A stretch of DNA of 64,000 bases from Blasia pusilla (GCA_050084515.1 CM114272.1:60140001-60204000), one strand, 5' to 3'. Positions 1 through 11,787 are shown, counted from the first letter of the stretch. A program made the numbers and translations. Notes: generated from the letters alone by a model not told the origin.

Positions 1-1612
1 GGCTTTATGCCTAGATCTATCCCTCTTTGTACCGACACTCACGCTTTCCCCTAGGATAGTAGCCAAAGGGTTGTCCAATATGATGTACAAACACCTTCAT
101 AATTGCTTCTATCCTGAGGACTCTACTAGCAACTTCAATAAGTTGCTTTAGGTTGCTTCTCACCTAGCTTAGGAAAGAGTGCCAACAGTAGTGGCCCAAG
201 TATTGGGCCACTAGTGTTGCAACTTCAATGAGTTGAGAGACGTAGGTGGCCCCATTGCAAATTTGATTCCCTTCATGCACACTTTCTATGGGGCCACTTT
301 GGCCTTCCATTTCCACCATGGTAGGTTTGAGAAGGAGGTCACAGTCTTGGAGTCTATTATCGAGACTCGTCAGGGTGATTCCTTGGGTGGCGCATTGTAT
401 GCTTTGGCTCATCATCGAGTTTTTCTTTCTACGGTGGAGGCTTTCTCGGGTTGCATTTTCCCTTCGTTGGCACATGATACTCATATTGTTGGCCCTAGAC
501 ACCTGGTCGTCCCTGCATTTCAACACTTTTTGGCACAATTGGCCTATGTCGGCCTCATGGTGAAGATGGGAAAGTGCAAGGCTTGGTCTCCATCAAGCCT
601 ACCGGCTGATCTTCATTCTCTCAAAGGATTCTTAACACATGTCGGAGGGCTTTACGTCTTGGGAGTCCCACTTGTTATCCAGTACTTTGTACCAAGTTTT
701 GTGGCAATGGCTCTTATGGAGGATCTTCTCCATGTCGATGATCTCACAAGGATTGGTGATCCTCAAGTCGCCTATAGCATCCTCTCACCCTGTCTCGCTC
801 ATAGACCTAGTTATCTCTATAGAACTATGTGGGCGTCTAGCCCCATTTCTTCCTTGTATAGATCCTTTGATAGAAAGATCATGAAAGTGTTTGGGGATCT
901 ACTAGGACCCGGCTCCTTAGAGTGCCCCATGGGGGAGTTAGCTCATAGACAAGCTTCTTGGCCAATTTCCTTTGGCCGAGTAGGTCTTATATCAATTGAG
1001 TTAGTTGCGTCCTTGGCCTTTTTAGGGAGTTGGGCCATAATAGCATCCCTCCTTTGCTCTCAATTTTTTATTAAGGATAGACTACTCTTTCTACAGTACA
1101 TCTCGTAGGTTGAGGATGGCCTATTTCCACTTCAATCTTCATTCATAGCTTGTAGAGACTCCCTTCTAGTTGAGGCTAGAGTCATTCTTCCCACTTTCTC
1201 CTCCTTAGTTACTTATGGGCAATTTGGGCTCCAGCCTTCTTTGATGACAACCCACTTTCACCTCCTTAGTTACCTATGGGAAATTTGGGCTCCAATCTTC
1301 TTTGATGAAAGCCCACTTTAAGGTAGTTTTTAGATACGCTTTATTGGATGGGAACATCCCCATGGAGCTTCGGGCCCGTATTCGCTTTAGCTTCGGAAAG
1401 GAGGCAGGCTCATGGATGGGGGCTCGTCCTCTCATCTTGGCTTTTCGCATCGCACCACTTACCTACACTATAGTGACGCGATTTTGATTCGGCCTCCCCA
1501 AACCATCAGTGGATGGTTCGATATATTGGCAGTGTTATCGTTGTCAGGATCCACTTGGTGTATATTTGGCTCATTTTCTAGTTGGGGATGAGAGGATAGC
1601 TACTAAGGTTGC
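1..1612 (+). pseudogene. LINE family 1, copy 1: reverse transcriptase and C-terminal fragment
   Basis: Reverse-transcriptase part of a non-LTR retrotransposon, cut by the window start. The longest open stretch (233-1108, 291 codons) shows RT signatures: a QGD-x-LGGAL motif like the RQGDPLGG of LINE RTs, then FPSLAHDTHIVGP where families have a DD pair. One of those aspartates is now His, so the active site is broken. Downstream, 1302-1487 and 1509-1600 align by eye with the copy at 56.3-56.9 kb, including the DPLGVxLAxC segment. Similarity to that copy stops near 1612. In-frame stops lie before 233 and after 1108. The family is probably the restriction-like-endonuclease type, judged from the C-terminus kept in the 56-57 kb copy. 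The assignment to a LINE is firm and the clade is inference. Confidence 0.75.
1200..1321 (+). repeat. 61-bp tandem duplication inside LINE copy 1
   Basis: Two adjacent units begin ctccttagtt at 1201 and 1262 and both run to a cccacttt sequence. They differ at a handful of bases. The copy at 56.5 kb has the segment once, so this is a local duplication in copy 1. Confidence 0.85.
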
Positions 1613-1733
1613 ACAAAAACGGACAAGTGCAGACCTGACCATGGATATGGAAAACCAGTTGCAAGCACGGGTTTTTTGGTCATCTTGGCTCCATCCACAG
1701 GAACACGTGCCGGCTTTGATGAAGGGTGCGGGC
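1613..1733. other. unassigned sequence between LINE copy 1 and the copia element
   Basis: This stretch no longer matches the LINE copies and carries no recognised domain. It may join up with the GC-rich sequence at 7130, on the other side of the copia insertion. Confidence 0.4.
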
Positions 1734-2113
<380 letters not shown>

Positions 2114-2125
2114 TGGTATTCGAGC
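2114..2125 (+). other. primer-binding site, initiator-Met tRNA type
   Basis: tggtattcgagc directly follows the LTR end. It differs at two bases from the usual plant copia site tggtatcagagc, which pairs with the 3' end of initiator tRNA-Met. This fixes the LTR boundary. Confidence 0.8.
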
Positions 2126-2599
2126 AAGAGGAGGACATCACTTGAAATTCTTGGTGTTTGAAGAGAGAAGAGAGGCAAGGGAAGACACAATTTCAGGTTG
2201 GGAGGAAGAAATTTTATTCAGAGCTCAATGGTGCAGATTTAGTGGAGCTTTGATGGTGATAAAACTTTAGAGACGTTTTTTAGGGCTTTCCCGGTCAATT
2301 CAGCCGTCAGGGTCCGCAGAAGCTAGAACAATACCAAAGGCTCATTTTAGCCATCTTGTAGAGTTCGTTGAGAGTTTTCCAACGCACCTAAAATTGCTTG
2401 ATTCTGACATTGTGAGCTCTTATAGCAGCAATTTCAGTGTAGGAAAGTGCAATTAGTGAAGAAAAGTTGTGCAGCTTGCTCTCTACAGGCCAATTTCGAT
2501 TAGTTCTTTCATACAGTTGATCAATTTTGGCAAATTTCATGTCGATTTCTATATAGGAGTGGTCTGTGCTTCAATTGAAGCAGTAGAAAACGTGAAATT

Positions 2600-3690
2600 A
2601 CATATTTTTTTGTGTGAGTGAAATCGATTATCATAGAGTATTCCTCAGCAGCAATCACATGTGAGAAGCTAGACAAGCAAAATTACAATGTGTGGAAGTT
2701 TCGCATGAAAAAATTTCTCATGGATCAAGAGCTATGGAAGCTTGTCACAGGTGATGAGGCCAAGCCAGAAGGTGACTCAATAGACTTGAATGCTCGCGCT
2801 TGGAACAAACGCTCAAGGCAAGTAATCCATTACATTTCATTAATGATCCGTTCGCCAATGATAGGTCACATCCAAGATGTTGATACTCCAAAGGAGGCCT
2901 GGGATGCATTGGAAAAGCTGTTCCATACATCTACAAAGGCCAGAAAGCTCCAATTGAAATAGCAATTGAACAAAGTGAGGAAATGATCGTAGAGCATCAA
3001 TGATTATATTTTGAGTATCAGACATATTTTTGATCAATTAAATAGCATTGGAGTGACAGTAGAAGATGATGATCTGATCTTATTCACTCTTCAAGGTCTT
3101 CCAAAAGATTACAAGTCCTTTGAGACCTCTATCTCTATGAGAGAGAAGTATCCAACCTTTCAAGAGTTAGTTCCTCTATTGATCAGTGAAGAGATGCGCC
3201 TAGTATGCAATGGTAGCTCGTCTAGTCTGCAAGAGAGTGCGCTATTTGCACGTTATGGATCAAACAGAGGCAAGGGTCGTGGCAAAAACTTCCGTGGTCA
3301 TGGCGGATATCAAGCATATGGAGGAAGAGCCACTCAATATAACGTCACTCAATCAGTTACGAATTAGTACCAGACACAATCACATGGTTGTGATGGTGGA
3401 AACCGTTGGAGTCAAGGTTAGCAGTAGAAGGTCCCTTGATCTTGCAATTACTGTGGGATAAAGGATCACTATGCAAAGTTTTGCTTCAAGAAGAAGGCAA
3501 ATATGAGAACATGAGCCTTACAACAACAAAACTATGTGGAGCAACAACACCAAGAGCAGTACCAAGAACAACAACATTCACAAACGTAGCATCTCTTGGT
3601 CATGACTCATCATATGGAAGCAATGGTCAAGAAAGACTCTACCATAGATTGGTACATTGACTCTAGTGCATCAAATCACATAACCTCACA
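2600..3690 (+). pseudogene. copia gag and protease start
   Basis: The capsid-like gag reads in one frame through 2618-2962 (NYNVWKFRMKKFL, then KEAWDALEKLFHT, typical of the UBN2/gag-polypeptide family), a stop, then 3011-3367. A CX2CX4HX4C zinc knuckle (C-NY-C-GIKD-H-YAKF-C) is encoded at 3443-3484 and binds the RNA template in intact elements. A protease-like IDSSASNHI follows at about 3655-3685. The catalytic DSG triplet reads DSS, so the active-site Gly is lost. At least four stops interrupt the reading frame. In a live element the product would build the virus-like particle and cut the polyprotein. Confidence 0.85.
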
Positions 3691-3904
3691 ATAGTGATTT
3701 AGGCATATTCTTCTCATCCAAAAAATGGTTCAAGAGTTTGAGCCGCTTCAAAGAATATGTCCATTTTTCTCAAGAGATGACACTCCATTTTTTTGGGATA
3801 TAACGGCTTGGTAAGTCAGTTCCAATATGCCATTAGATGGTCTTTGTGCTCTTGGAAATGTTCTAATCATTCAAACTGATCTTTGTTGAAAGATATTCTA
3901 GAAT

Positions 3905-4430
3905 CCTCCATCAAGGTAAGTTTAACGCAGATGGTTGTTTCATTAAAATAATAAATGTTTGGAACACTAAGAATAGATCTTACTTTGAATATTTAAATTA
4001 GATATTTCTATACTTAGATTCAAAAGTCAATCAATAAATGAAACAATCGGCAACCATCTAAATGCTATGTTGGCATAAAATAATTGGACATATGAATCTT
4101 CAAATATCTTGGATGCTCTTTCATCTTCTTTGGAAAAGGAAATCTAATTAGGTTTTCCAAATTGGCAAGTCAGACATACATTAATGTATGTCGGGACTTG
4201 CCAATTTAGGGAAAACATATTAGATGATTTCCTTTTGAAGATTCAAGATAGAATTTTAGCATCCAAGATATTGACTTGTTGATCCATTTGACCATAATTG
4301 CTATTTGAATCACAACATAGAAATATCTTAGTTTAAATATTCTTGTTTCATTTATTGATGACTTTCTATTGTAGTCTATATCTATTATTTTAATGAAACA
4401 AAAGTAAGAGGTAAACTTAGTGTTAAACAT
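3905..4430. repeat. long imperfect and nested inverted repeat replacing the integrase core
   Basis: The centre, at 4155-4205, is a near-perfect hairpin (ggcaagtcagacatacat / atgtatgtcgggacttgcc). The arms reach out about 250 bp each with gaps: tatcttggatgct near 4105 recurs inverted near 4260, and aatatttaaa-tagatatttctat near 3990 recurs inverted near 4330. Smaller hairpins sit inside each arm, with tgtttcatt and aatgaaaca pairing at both 3940-4045 and 4345-4400. The stretch has no coding signal. It may be a foldback or MITE-like insertion, or a product of inverted duplication of element DNA. Confidence 0.75.
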
Positions 4431-4552
4431 TTAGAGTTTTGTAGAAAGATCAGATTTCTTGCAACAGGAACATTAGAAATTTCCAATGGAGCAGGAAAGA
4501 TCTTTCATCAAATTTTGATGATTATTTACGATCGAATGGCATCCAACGTCAA

Positions 4553-5191
4553 GTGAGTGTCATCTCTTGTGAAAAATGGAGTAGTCTTTTCGAGAGAGAA
4601 AAATGGACATATTCCAAACTCTTGAACCATTTGTGGTTCAAGAGAATTGCTCAAAAGATGTATTGTGAGGCTTTATGTGATTTGATGCACTTAATCAATG
4701 AACTCCCAAGAAGAGTTCATGATAAAACTCCATCCGAAGTCTTTAGAGGAAGTAAACCTGATTTTTCCTTCTTGAAAGTATTTGGTTGTATCTGTTATGT
4801 TGATGTTCCTTCTGAGAGACGTCAGAAATTAGACCCCAAGTGTGAAAGATGTATCTTCATTGGCTATGCTCATGGAACTAAGGGGTATAAGTGCTACATT
4901 CCATCCTCTATGCAGTTTATTATTAGTCGAGATGTTGTCTTTGATGAGCTAAAGTCATGGTATCCTCCATCTGAGCCTATTCCACCTCTAAACTTGTCTA
5001 TTGAGGGAGAGAATATGATTATAAACCAACAGACATTGTCTTCAACTTCTCCAAGTACTAGTGCAAGATTAGGAGAGTTCCTAGATTCATTTGTTAAATC
5101 TGTGAGTCCATGGAAAGGAAGAGTACATATTCAGTCTGTTAACACTAGTCAGAGCTCGAGTCAAGTGTTAGAGGTATTCACCTCTGAATAA
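4553..5191 (+). pseudogene. copia integrase C-terminal region
   Basis: 212 open codons. They hold the end of the integrase catalytic core and the copia-specific C-terminal block: TPSEVFRGSKPDFSFLKVFG, then RRQKLDPKCERCIFIGYA, a segment that is highly conserved in plant copia integrases, followed by the Ser-rich linker to reverse transcriptase. The HHCC zinc finger and the DDE residues are not encoded upstream, so integration would be impossible. The upstream break coincides with the inverted repeat ending at about 4430. Confidence 0.88.
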
Positions 5192-5212
5192 CAACTTCAT
5201 AGATCAAGTAGA

Positions 5213-6851
5213 GTTACACATCCAGTTCATAGATTCATAAATGAAGGTTTCCTTGCGACACATCATGCGTATATGATGACTACCCTTCAAGAGCAAGATC
5301 CAAGTTGTTTAGAAGAAACTGCAAATAAAGCTAAATGGATTGAAGCTATGGAGGAAGAGCTTGCTGCATTGACATCAACAAACATGGGAGTTGGTTGATA
5401 TACCTTCCGGTAAGGAAGCTATTGGTTGCAAATGGGTTTATAAAATCAAGCGCAATCAAGATGGTACAATCAACAGATACAAAGCAAGATTTATGGCTAA
5501 AGGCTATGCACAACAATATAGTATCGACTATGAGGAAACATTTAGCCGTGTTGCAAAGATGGCGAGTACGAGAATAGTGGTTGCAATTGCAGTAAATTAG
5601 AAGTGAAGATTACATCACATGGATGTCAAGAATGCCTTCTTGAATGGAGATCTATACGAGGAGGTATATATGACTCAACCATCTAGATACGAGCATCCCT
5701 AGTTTCCATTTCACATATGCATGTTGAAGAAAGCTCTATACGGGCTCAAACAAGCTCCAAGAGCTTGGTATGGCAAGATTACATACATCCTACAAGAGTT
5801 GGGTTTTAGAATATGTGATTCTGACTCCTCGTTATATGTCTTGAGAGGACAAGATCATATAGTTCTCATTGTGTTATATGTTGACGATCTCTTGATTACT
5901 GGGAGTACTGAAGAAATGGTGCAACAAGTCAAGCTTAAGTTATAAGCAAAATTTGATATGAAAGACTTGGGAGAACTCAAATACTTCCTTGGTATTGAGT
6001 TTATCAAGGTTGGAGAGAGCATGTGGTTACTACAACGATAATATGCTCTTCATATGCTTTCAAAATATGGTATGACGACTTGTAAGCCAATCTGTACACC
6101 ATTGGACCACAACGTGGAGCTAAGAGTGGATGAAGGAGAGCTTCTTATAGATTCTAATATGTTCAAGTGTATGGTTGGAAGTTTGATCTATCTAACTATG
6201 ACCACACCAGATTTGAGCTATGTTGTTGGTCTAGTGAGCCAATTTATGCAAGCATCTTGAAAACCTCACTGTGATATTATGAGGAGGAGTATGCGATACG
6301 TGAAATTCTCTTTTCAATTTGGGCTTCAATTTGAACCTTCTCCGAGTTTTCAATTACACGGATTCACAGATGGTGATTGGGCAAGAAGCGTGTCTGACCG
6401 ACATTCCACATCTAGTTATTCATTTACTCTGGGAAGCGCGGCTATAAGTTGGGCTTCAAAGAAGCAACCTACAGTTGCTTTATCTTCAATAGAGGCTGAG
6501 TATAGAGGAGAAACCAATGCAGCATGTAAGGCGGTGTCGCTTCATCGATTGCTTGTTGAGATTAGTGTTAGTAACTTAGGACCTAGTGTAATATATGCAT
6601 ACAATATTAGAAGCATCAAGCTTGCTAATAACCATGTGTTTCATGCTCGTACAAAGCATGTTGAGGTTAACTGTCATTTTATCAAAGAGAAAGTGCTTGC
6701 AGGAGAAATTGATCTTGTGTATATAGGTACAGATCAGCAAATTGCTGACATATTTACAAAGGCATTGTCTAGAGATAAGTTTGAGATGTTCACAAAGGAT
6801 TTAGGCGTTAGAGATATCGATATGAGCTTGAGGGGGAGTATTGAAGATTGA
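5213..6851 (+). pseudogene. copia reverse transcriptase and RNase H
   Basis: Copies element RNA into DNA and removes the RNA strand. Pieces at 5391-5600 (GCKWVYKIKRNQDGTINRYK), 5721-5945 (KKALYGLKQAPRAWYGKI, then the catalytic YVDD in LYVDDLLITGS), 6054-6260 and 6279-6851 follow the family order. RNase H shows DGDWARSVSDRHSTSSYSF, SIEAEYRGETNA and the C-terminal HARTKHVEV/ADIFTKAL blocks. Stops at about 5385, 5600, 5701, 5943, 6040 and 6258 and one frameshift disable it. The catalytic YVDD itself is intact. Confidence 0.93.
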
Positions 6852-7129
6852 GTTACAGTCGAGCTCATGAGACACCTAAACTACTACATTTGGCACTCAC
6901 ACGAAGTAGGGAAGCTTAATCTTGGTTAGTCAGCTAAGCACGATTATCTTAACTAGGGTTAGTTAATCACAGTTAGGCTAACTCGAGACTATGGTTAAGG
7001 ATAGGGTTAGGGTTGCTCGTACATACCCTATATAATTGAGAAGAGGACCAGCCTCCACTCATCGTTCTCCATAGTGGTGTATGTGTGTGTAGCAGTTTTC
7101 CAATTATGCTTGTTTAGTAGTTTTCCACA
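6839..7129 (+). repeat. 3' LTR of the copia element
   Basis: Preceded by a polypurine tract (gagggggag, 6830-6838) that would prime plus-strand synthesis. Begins tattgaagattgag and ends ttccaca like the 5' LTR, and contains the TATA-like ccctatataattgag near 7028. Confidence 0.9.
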
Positions 7130-7650
7130 CATGCCCTAGTCGCGACACAAGCTGCAAGCGGGCGTGACGTGAGCTCCACGTGCGGCCCTGCACGGACTCA
7201 TTGCGGGACTTTTAGCTCAGGCGCGGGCTTGTTGTGGGCCTTAGAGCTCACGTGCGATTCATCGGGGGTTGTGGGCGGGCCTTGTGATTTTAATGGAATA
7301 TTAAATGAATTTTTTTAGTGGTTGGATGATTGACGGCTTGAGAGGTTGGAATCTGGTGGTTGTAGTAAAGGATAGATTAGTTAGAAATGAAAGTAATTGA
7401 AGAATTTATGGTAGAAGTGGTAGAAAAAGGAAACATTATCTTAAAATAGATTTGAATAGAGTGGTTATATTATAAAATAGGTCTATTGGAAATTTAGAGT
7501 AGTTCAAGAAGTTAGGGTAGGTCAATAAGGAATCTAATAGGAGAATAAAAGCAAGTTTGTTAGATAAAAATTAGTGGAGATGGTTTTGTAATCAATTGTA
7601 AGTGGCAGTAGATGACTTGGGGAGTTAGAAGGATTCATTCTCTTCCTTCC
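7130..7650. other. no gene seen; GC-rich then A/G-rich spacer
   Basis: 7130-7290 is unusually GC-rich for this neighbourhood, with repeated gcgggc and cacgtg-type words. It is followed by AT-rich, A/G-biased sequence on the + strand. No ORF of note and no domain is recognised. Confidence 0.5.
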
Positions 7651-7659
7651 ATCTTCCCC

Positions 7660-7706
7660 TATATAAACTTGCTCATTTTCTGTAAACCCTCACAATCTCA
7701 TCTCTC

Positions 7707-7746
<40 letters not shown>
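7660..7746 (+). promoter_or_regulatory. TATA box and (TC)n leader, possible promoter
   Basis: tatataaa at 7660-7667 lies in a pyrimidine-rich context and is followed 30-80 bp later by a (TC)n tract (about 7698-7746). TATA followed by a CT-rich leader is a common plant core-promoter arrangement. The only downstream coding relic is the hAT transposase from about 8.0 kb. Promoter function is inferred from layout only. Confidence 0.5.
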
Positions 7747-7748
<2 letters not shown>

Positions 7749-8039
7749 GTTTTTTTTCTCCATAGATAGTTTAACTTGATGAGTGAGAATATGTTTTGTC
7801 ATTGGATAACCTTGATATTTAAGGTATCTCGGTTATCTAGGTTAGCATATTGATCTTTCTTGTTCATAATGAGTGTTCCAAGTTTTGTTATTGGAGCATT
7901 CACGGATAATTTTTGATATAATTTGCATATATTTTACTAGTCGATATATCCTACTATTGAGATAGTAAATTTTTTAGAATCATCCAAATATTGTTGGGTG
8001 GGGTTAGTGTCTACCTGTAGTCATGACCAAAGCTAGAGA

Positions 8040-9974
8040 ACTCCAATAGATTATGAAGGAACATTGGGAAGAAGTAGAGATGGAATCAGAAGGTGGAACA
8101 TCAAGCAATGAGGGAGCAGTAGGGAAACTTATCAAAGCTAGTGACAGACAATGCTAGCAATGAGGGAGCAGTAGGGAAACTTATCAAAGCAAAGTTCTCT
8201 CATATTTTTTGGGGTGGATACGTATCACATTCTCTTGATCTAGTCTACGAAGAGTGAGGTAAATGATCTTGGGTGGATAGGATTTTTGTACAAGCTTGTG
8301 AGATGATAGTATTTGTGAAGACTAGAACTTGGGTGATGGCCAAATTCATGGAAATCAGTCGGATGAAGAGATGATTGTTGCGTCCTACAAACACACGCTT
8401 TGCCACAAATTTTATCATGTTGGGATGCATCTTAGAATTGAGGGAGGCGTTCCATGCCATGGTTGCCACCAATGCTCTTAGGGAGTATTTCAATAGCAAG
8501 AATACAAGGCAAAGGGAGAAGGCACGAGAGATTGAGACTATTGTGGCCAATCACAATTTTTGGATCGAGGATGAGGAGTTGTTTGTTGTGGCTCAACCAA
8601 CTATTATTCTCTTGAGAGAGTGTGATGGTCATAAAGCAATGACCATACGTATTTATCGCCATATTTTTTAGATTATGGAAGAGACTTGTTCTTTTTCTGT
8701 AACTCCATGGCCGGGTGTGGGTGGAAGGCGTCACGATTATTTAGTCACAATGTCTAGGGTTACGAAAATGGTCGATGTTATTTCTGGGCAGTGGGCACTT
8801 ATCCATAACAAGTTACATGCAATAGGCTATATTCTCGCCCCTTACAATCTTCTTGATAGTGTTTAAGACGTCACTTCAAATGTTGAGTGCATGAGAGATT
8901 TCAAACAATATCTGAAACTTTATGCGAAGGGAGTGCATGGCCTCAATGTCACCGAGGCTAATTCTTATGTGGCTACTTGCTTGCGAGAGTTGGGCAACAA
9001 TGTGAACCATCATGAACTATTTTTTGGATGAGTTTGGTAAAAAGGTTGTTGATTCACTTGGCCCCTTTGATTGGTGGAGCATGCATGGTCAAGATGCACC
9101 AACATTGCGCTCTGTGGTTAAATCCATATACATAAGCACTAGTAGTCTCAACTTCTTCAATAGAGAGAAATTGGAGTATTTATGGTTTCATCCACAACAA
9201 GCACAAGAATAAATTGACCAACGAGCGAGCCAGGGATTTGGTGTACATCTATATAAACTCATGGTTTGGAGAGAAGGATATTTCTCACAAATCAAAACAA
9301 GAGCTCTTCTACGAGCAATACTTTTATGAAATTGATGGATAAGAACAAGCTAGAAGGGTAGCAGAAGATCGTAGTGAATCTAGCTTGTATGCAAGACACC
9401 ATGATGATAATCATGAAGATAGCCTTGACTTGCAGGATGAGGACCTAGATGAGGTGGATGTGATATGTGAAATTCATGGCATTAAAGAGAGAGAGGATAC
9501 TCATATCGGCTACACTGAAAATTTTGACTCCGAGGGGCTTGGAAGAGACAAAGATGATGCTAAAATGGAACATTGGATTCAAGAGCACGAGGAAGAGCAA
9601 CAAGAGAGGAATTCAAGCGAAACCAATCTGCCCAAAATTTCTCCCAACACAACCTATGATCCTCACATTGTTGTACGAGTAGGAGTTCAGAATTATTCCA
9701 TCGAGTCTAGTGAACCTATGCGGGATACTCCTCCATAATCTCTTAGGGTTGAAACGGTGGACCTAGTGATGAGCCTAATGATAATGATATTCTCATACCT
9801 ATGATTCTAAACTCTCAATCCATCAATCATGGCATAGATAGTTCTTATATTTCCTCCGATTATGAAACAACTGCAATAGGAACTCGTGGCCGATCCACCC
9901 AATTTCGAACTATTGAGCCGCCAAATTATCGCTTACATCTTAATCCACCGAACCCATCCATAGATCTCGACTAG
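8040..9974 (+). pseudogene. hAT-family transposase
   Basis: A cut-and-paste transposase relic. Conceptual frames show the DUF659-type core: a VTDNASN-like segment at about 8140, FSHIFWGGYVSHSLDLVYE at about 8197-8255, TRFATNFIMLGCILELREAF (8375 onward). The C-terminal hAT dimerisation region follows: DSLGPFDWWSMHGQDAPTLR at about 9045-9105, then LTNERARDLVYIYINSWFG near 9215-9265. The last part (9385-9738) is acidic and ends near 9974 with a TRGRSTQFRTIEPPNYRLH tail. Many stops and several frame changes rule out function. Terminal inverted repeats and the 8-bp target duplication were not located. Confidence 0.82.
8104..8191 (+). repeat. 52-bp-period tandem duplication in the hAT coding region
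   Basis: The segment agcaatgagggagcagtagg plus its extension recurs at 8104 and 8156 almost unchanged. It duplicates the coding segment around the VTDNASN motif and shifts the frame, since 52 is not a multiple of three. Confidence 0.9.
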
Positions 9975-10089
9975 AAGACTAATTAGTGAATTTAGTCAAA
10001 CGGATTAGTAGATAGTTGTAGCAAACCTGTTTTGTGTTGACTATTGTAGGAATGTCATTTTTATGAGATTCATTTTTATAATAAAGCAT

Positions 10090-11237
10090 TGATTTTTACA
10101 TTTAAGGTCAAATTGGTAAGTGTGATTTTTGAGCTCGTAGTCACAACTCCATTTTGCTCAAAACTTTTCAAAAGTGCTACAAAGATAACTTGGAAAAGTT
10201 TGACATGGTGAAAAATGAAAAAAAAAACGTTCTTTTCATTGAAGGTTTAATAGTTCAGGGACAAAATGTACTTACCTATTTTTTAGGTTTTGGTCACAAC
10301 TCCATTTTGGGTAAAACTTGGCAGAACTACTAGATACATCTTGGAGACCATGTGGGCCAAATTTCTACTCAAGATGGAAAATTTGGACAACATGAAAAAT
10401 AAAAATACCTTCTTTTTATTCAAGGTTTAATGGTTGAGGTCTAAAAGGGAGTTATTAATTTATGAGGTTTTGCTCACAACTCCTTAATTTTGCTTGAAAC
10501 TTGGCAAGAATGTAACATGCACCTTGGGAATCATGTGAGCCAAATTTATGCTCAAGATGGAAAATTTGGACAACATGAAAAATGAAAAGACCTTCATTTC
10601 ATTTAAGGTTTAATGGTTTGGGTCCAAAAGGGAGTTATTAATTTATGAGATTTTTCTCACAACTCCATTTTGCTTGAAACTTGGCAGGAGTGTAACATGC
10701 ATCTTGGCAACCATGTAAGCGGAATTTTAGCTCAAGATGGGAAAGTTGGACAAGATGAAAAATTAAAAGACCTTCTTTTCATTCAATGTTGCATGGTTCG
10801 GATCAAAAAAAGAGTTATTAATTTGTGAGGTTCTGCTCAAAACTTCATTTTACTTGAAACTTGGAAAGGGATAAAAATACACCTTGAGCTAAATTTTAGC
10901 TCAAGATGTGAAAGTTGGGCAAGATTGAAAATGAAAAAACCTTATTTTGATAGAAGGTCTTATGGTTCGAGTTAAAAAAGAAGTTATTAATTTGTGAGTT
11001 TTTTCTCACAATTTCATTTTTCTTGACACTTGGCAAGAGTATTAGATGCACCTTGGAGACCATGTGGGCCAAATTTCAGTTCAAGATGAGAAATTTGGAC
11101 CAGATGAAAAATGAGAAATCCTTATTTCTATAGAAGGTCTGATGGTTGGGGTCCAAAAAGAAGTTATTAATTTATGAGTTTTTTCTCACAACTTCATTTT
11201 TCTTGGAACTTAGCAAGATTAGAAAATGCATTTTGGG
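10090..11237 (+). repeat. about 180-bp tandem repeat array, 6-7 units
   Basis: The landmark tcacaactcc and its variants sits at 10141, 10294, 10474, 10657, 10837, 11006 and 11186, giving spacings of 153, 180, 183, 180, 169 and 180 bp. Each unit contains cttgaaacttggca-, ccatgtgggccaaattt- and caagatggaaaatttggac-type words. The last unit is cut at 11237 by a solo LTR and resumes at 11701 (gacaatgtggaccaa). There is no coding potential. Confidence 0.93.
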
Positions 11238-11695
11238 TGTTGAATTCTCAACATCCACTTCTTTGAGCACCATTAATATGATTGGTCCCCTTGTATGAGG
11301 AGAAGCCTATATTTATGGTTACGACCTAGACATCGAAGGAATCATAGTAATATAACGTAGGTGGTTTTAGGAGTAGCGTTACTAGGATTATCCAACCCTA
11401 TATTGCATCAAGGTGCGGGGCACCCTGATGCATCATGGAGATCCAAGGGTGCAGCCTTTGGCAAATTTTTTTCTATTAAAACCCTAGTTTCCTTTGGCAA
11501 AATAGGTAAAACCCTAGTTTCCTGAGTAGTGAAATAGTGGGGAGCCGCAGCGGTAGCGCATTCTTGTACGTCGAGTTATCTCCATTTTCAGGTTCCATCG
11601 AAGCTATTCTATGAGCGCACGGACGGACTAGGCCACTTTGTATCTCTAAGTTTTGTAAAGATTTCAATGATTTTGTCACTTTCTATTTTCTCACA
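11238..11695 (+). mobile_element. solo copia LTR with 5-bp TSD
   Basis: Begins tgttgaattctcaacatcc and ends ttttctcaca. It is flanked by ttggg at 11233-11237 and ttggg at 11696-11700, a perfect 5-bp target duplication. It matches, in opposite orientation, the LTRs of the copia element at 51267-55523, down to the telltale gtggttttaggagtagcgtt and ctttgtatctctaagttttg segments. A single LTR with a TSD marks LTR-LTR recombination that removed the internal part. It contains an extra stretch near 11415-11510 that is absent from the other copies. Confidence 0.95.
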
Positions 11696-11729
11696 TTGGG
11701 GACAATGTGGACCAATCATTATTTTTAAT

Positions 11730-11748
11730 CCGTGCATCGCACGGCTAA
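11730..11748 (+). mobile_element. Helitron-like 3' terminus
   Basis: A perfect 6-bp-stem hairpin (ccgtgc-atc-gcacgg, 11730-11744) is followed directly by ctaa then t. This fits the Helitron 3' end rule (hairpin, CTRR, target T). The spacing to CTAA is shorter than the usual 10 bp or so. The matching 5' TC end was not identified. Confidence 0.5.
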
Positions 11749-11787
11749 TTTCTTCACTTCCGCTGATAAGATAGAGAGAGGATACCA

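Noticed and set aside
6940-7030. ttagggttaggg-like words that could be telomere repeats
   Set aside because: They are part of the copia LTR, occur only one or two times, and recur in the other LTR.
10090-11237. Regularly spaced repeats that might suggest a CRISPR array
   Set aside because: Units of about 180 bp are homologous along their whole length with no unique spacers, and the context is plant nuclear DNA.
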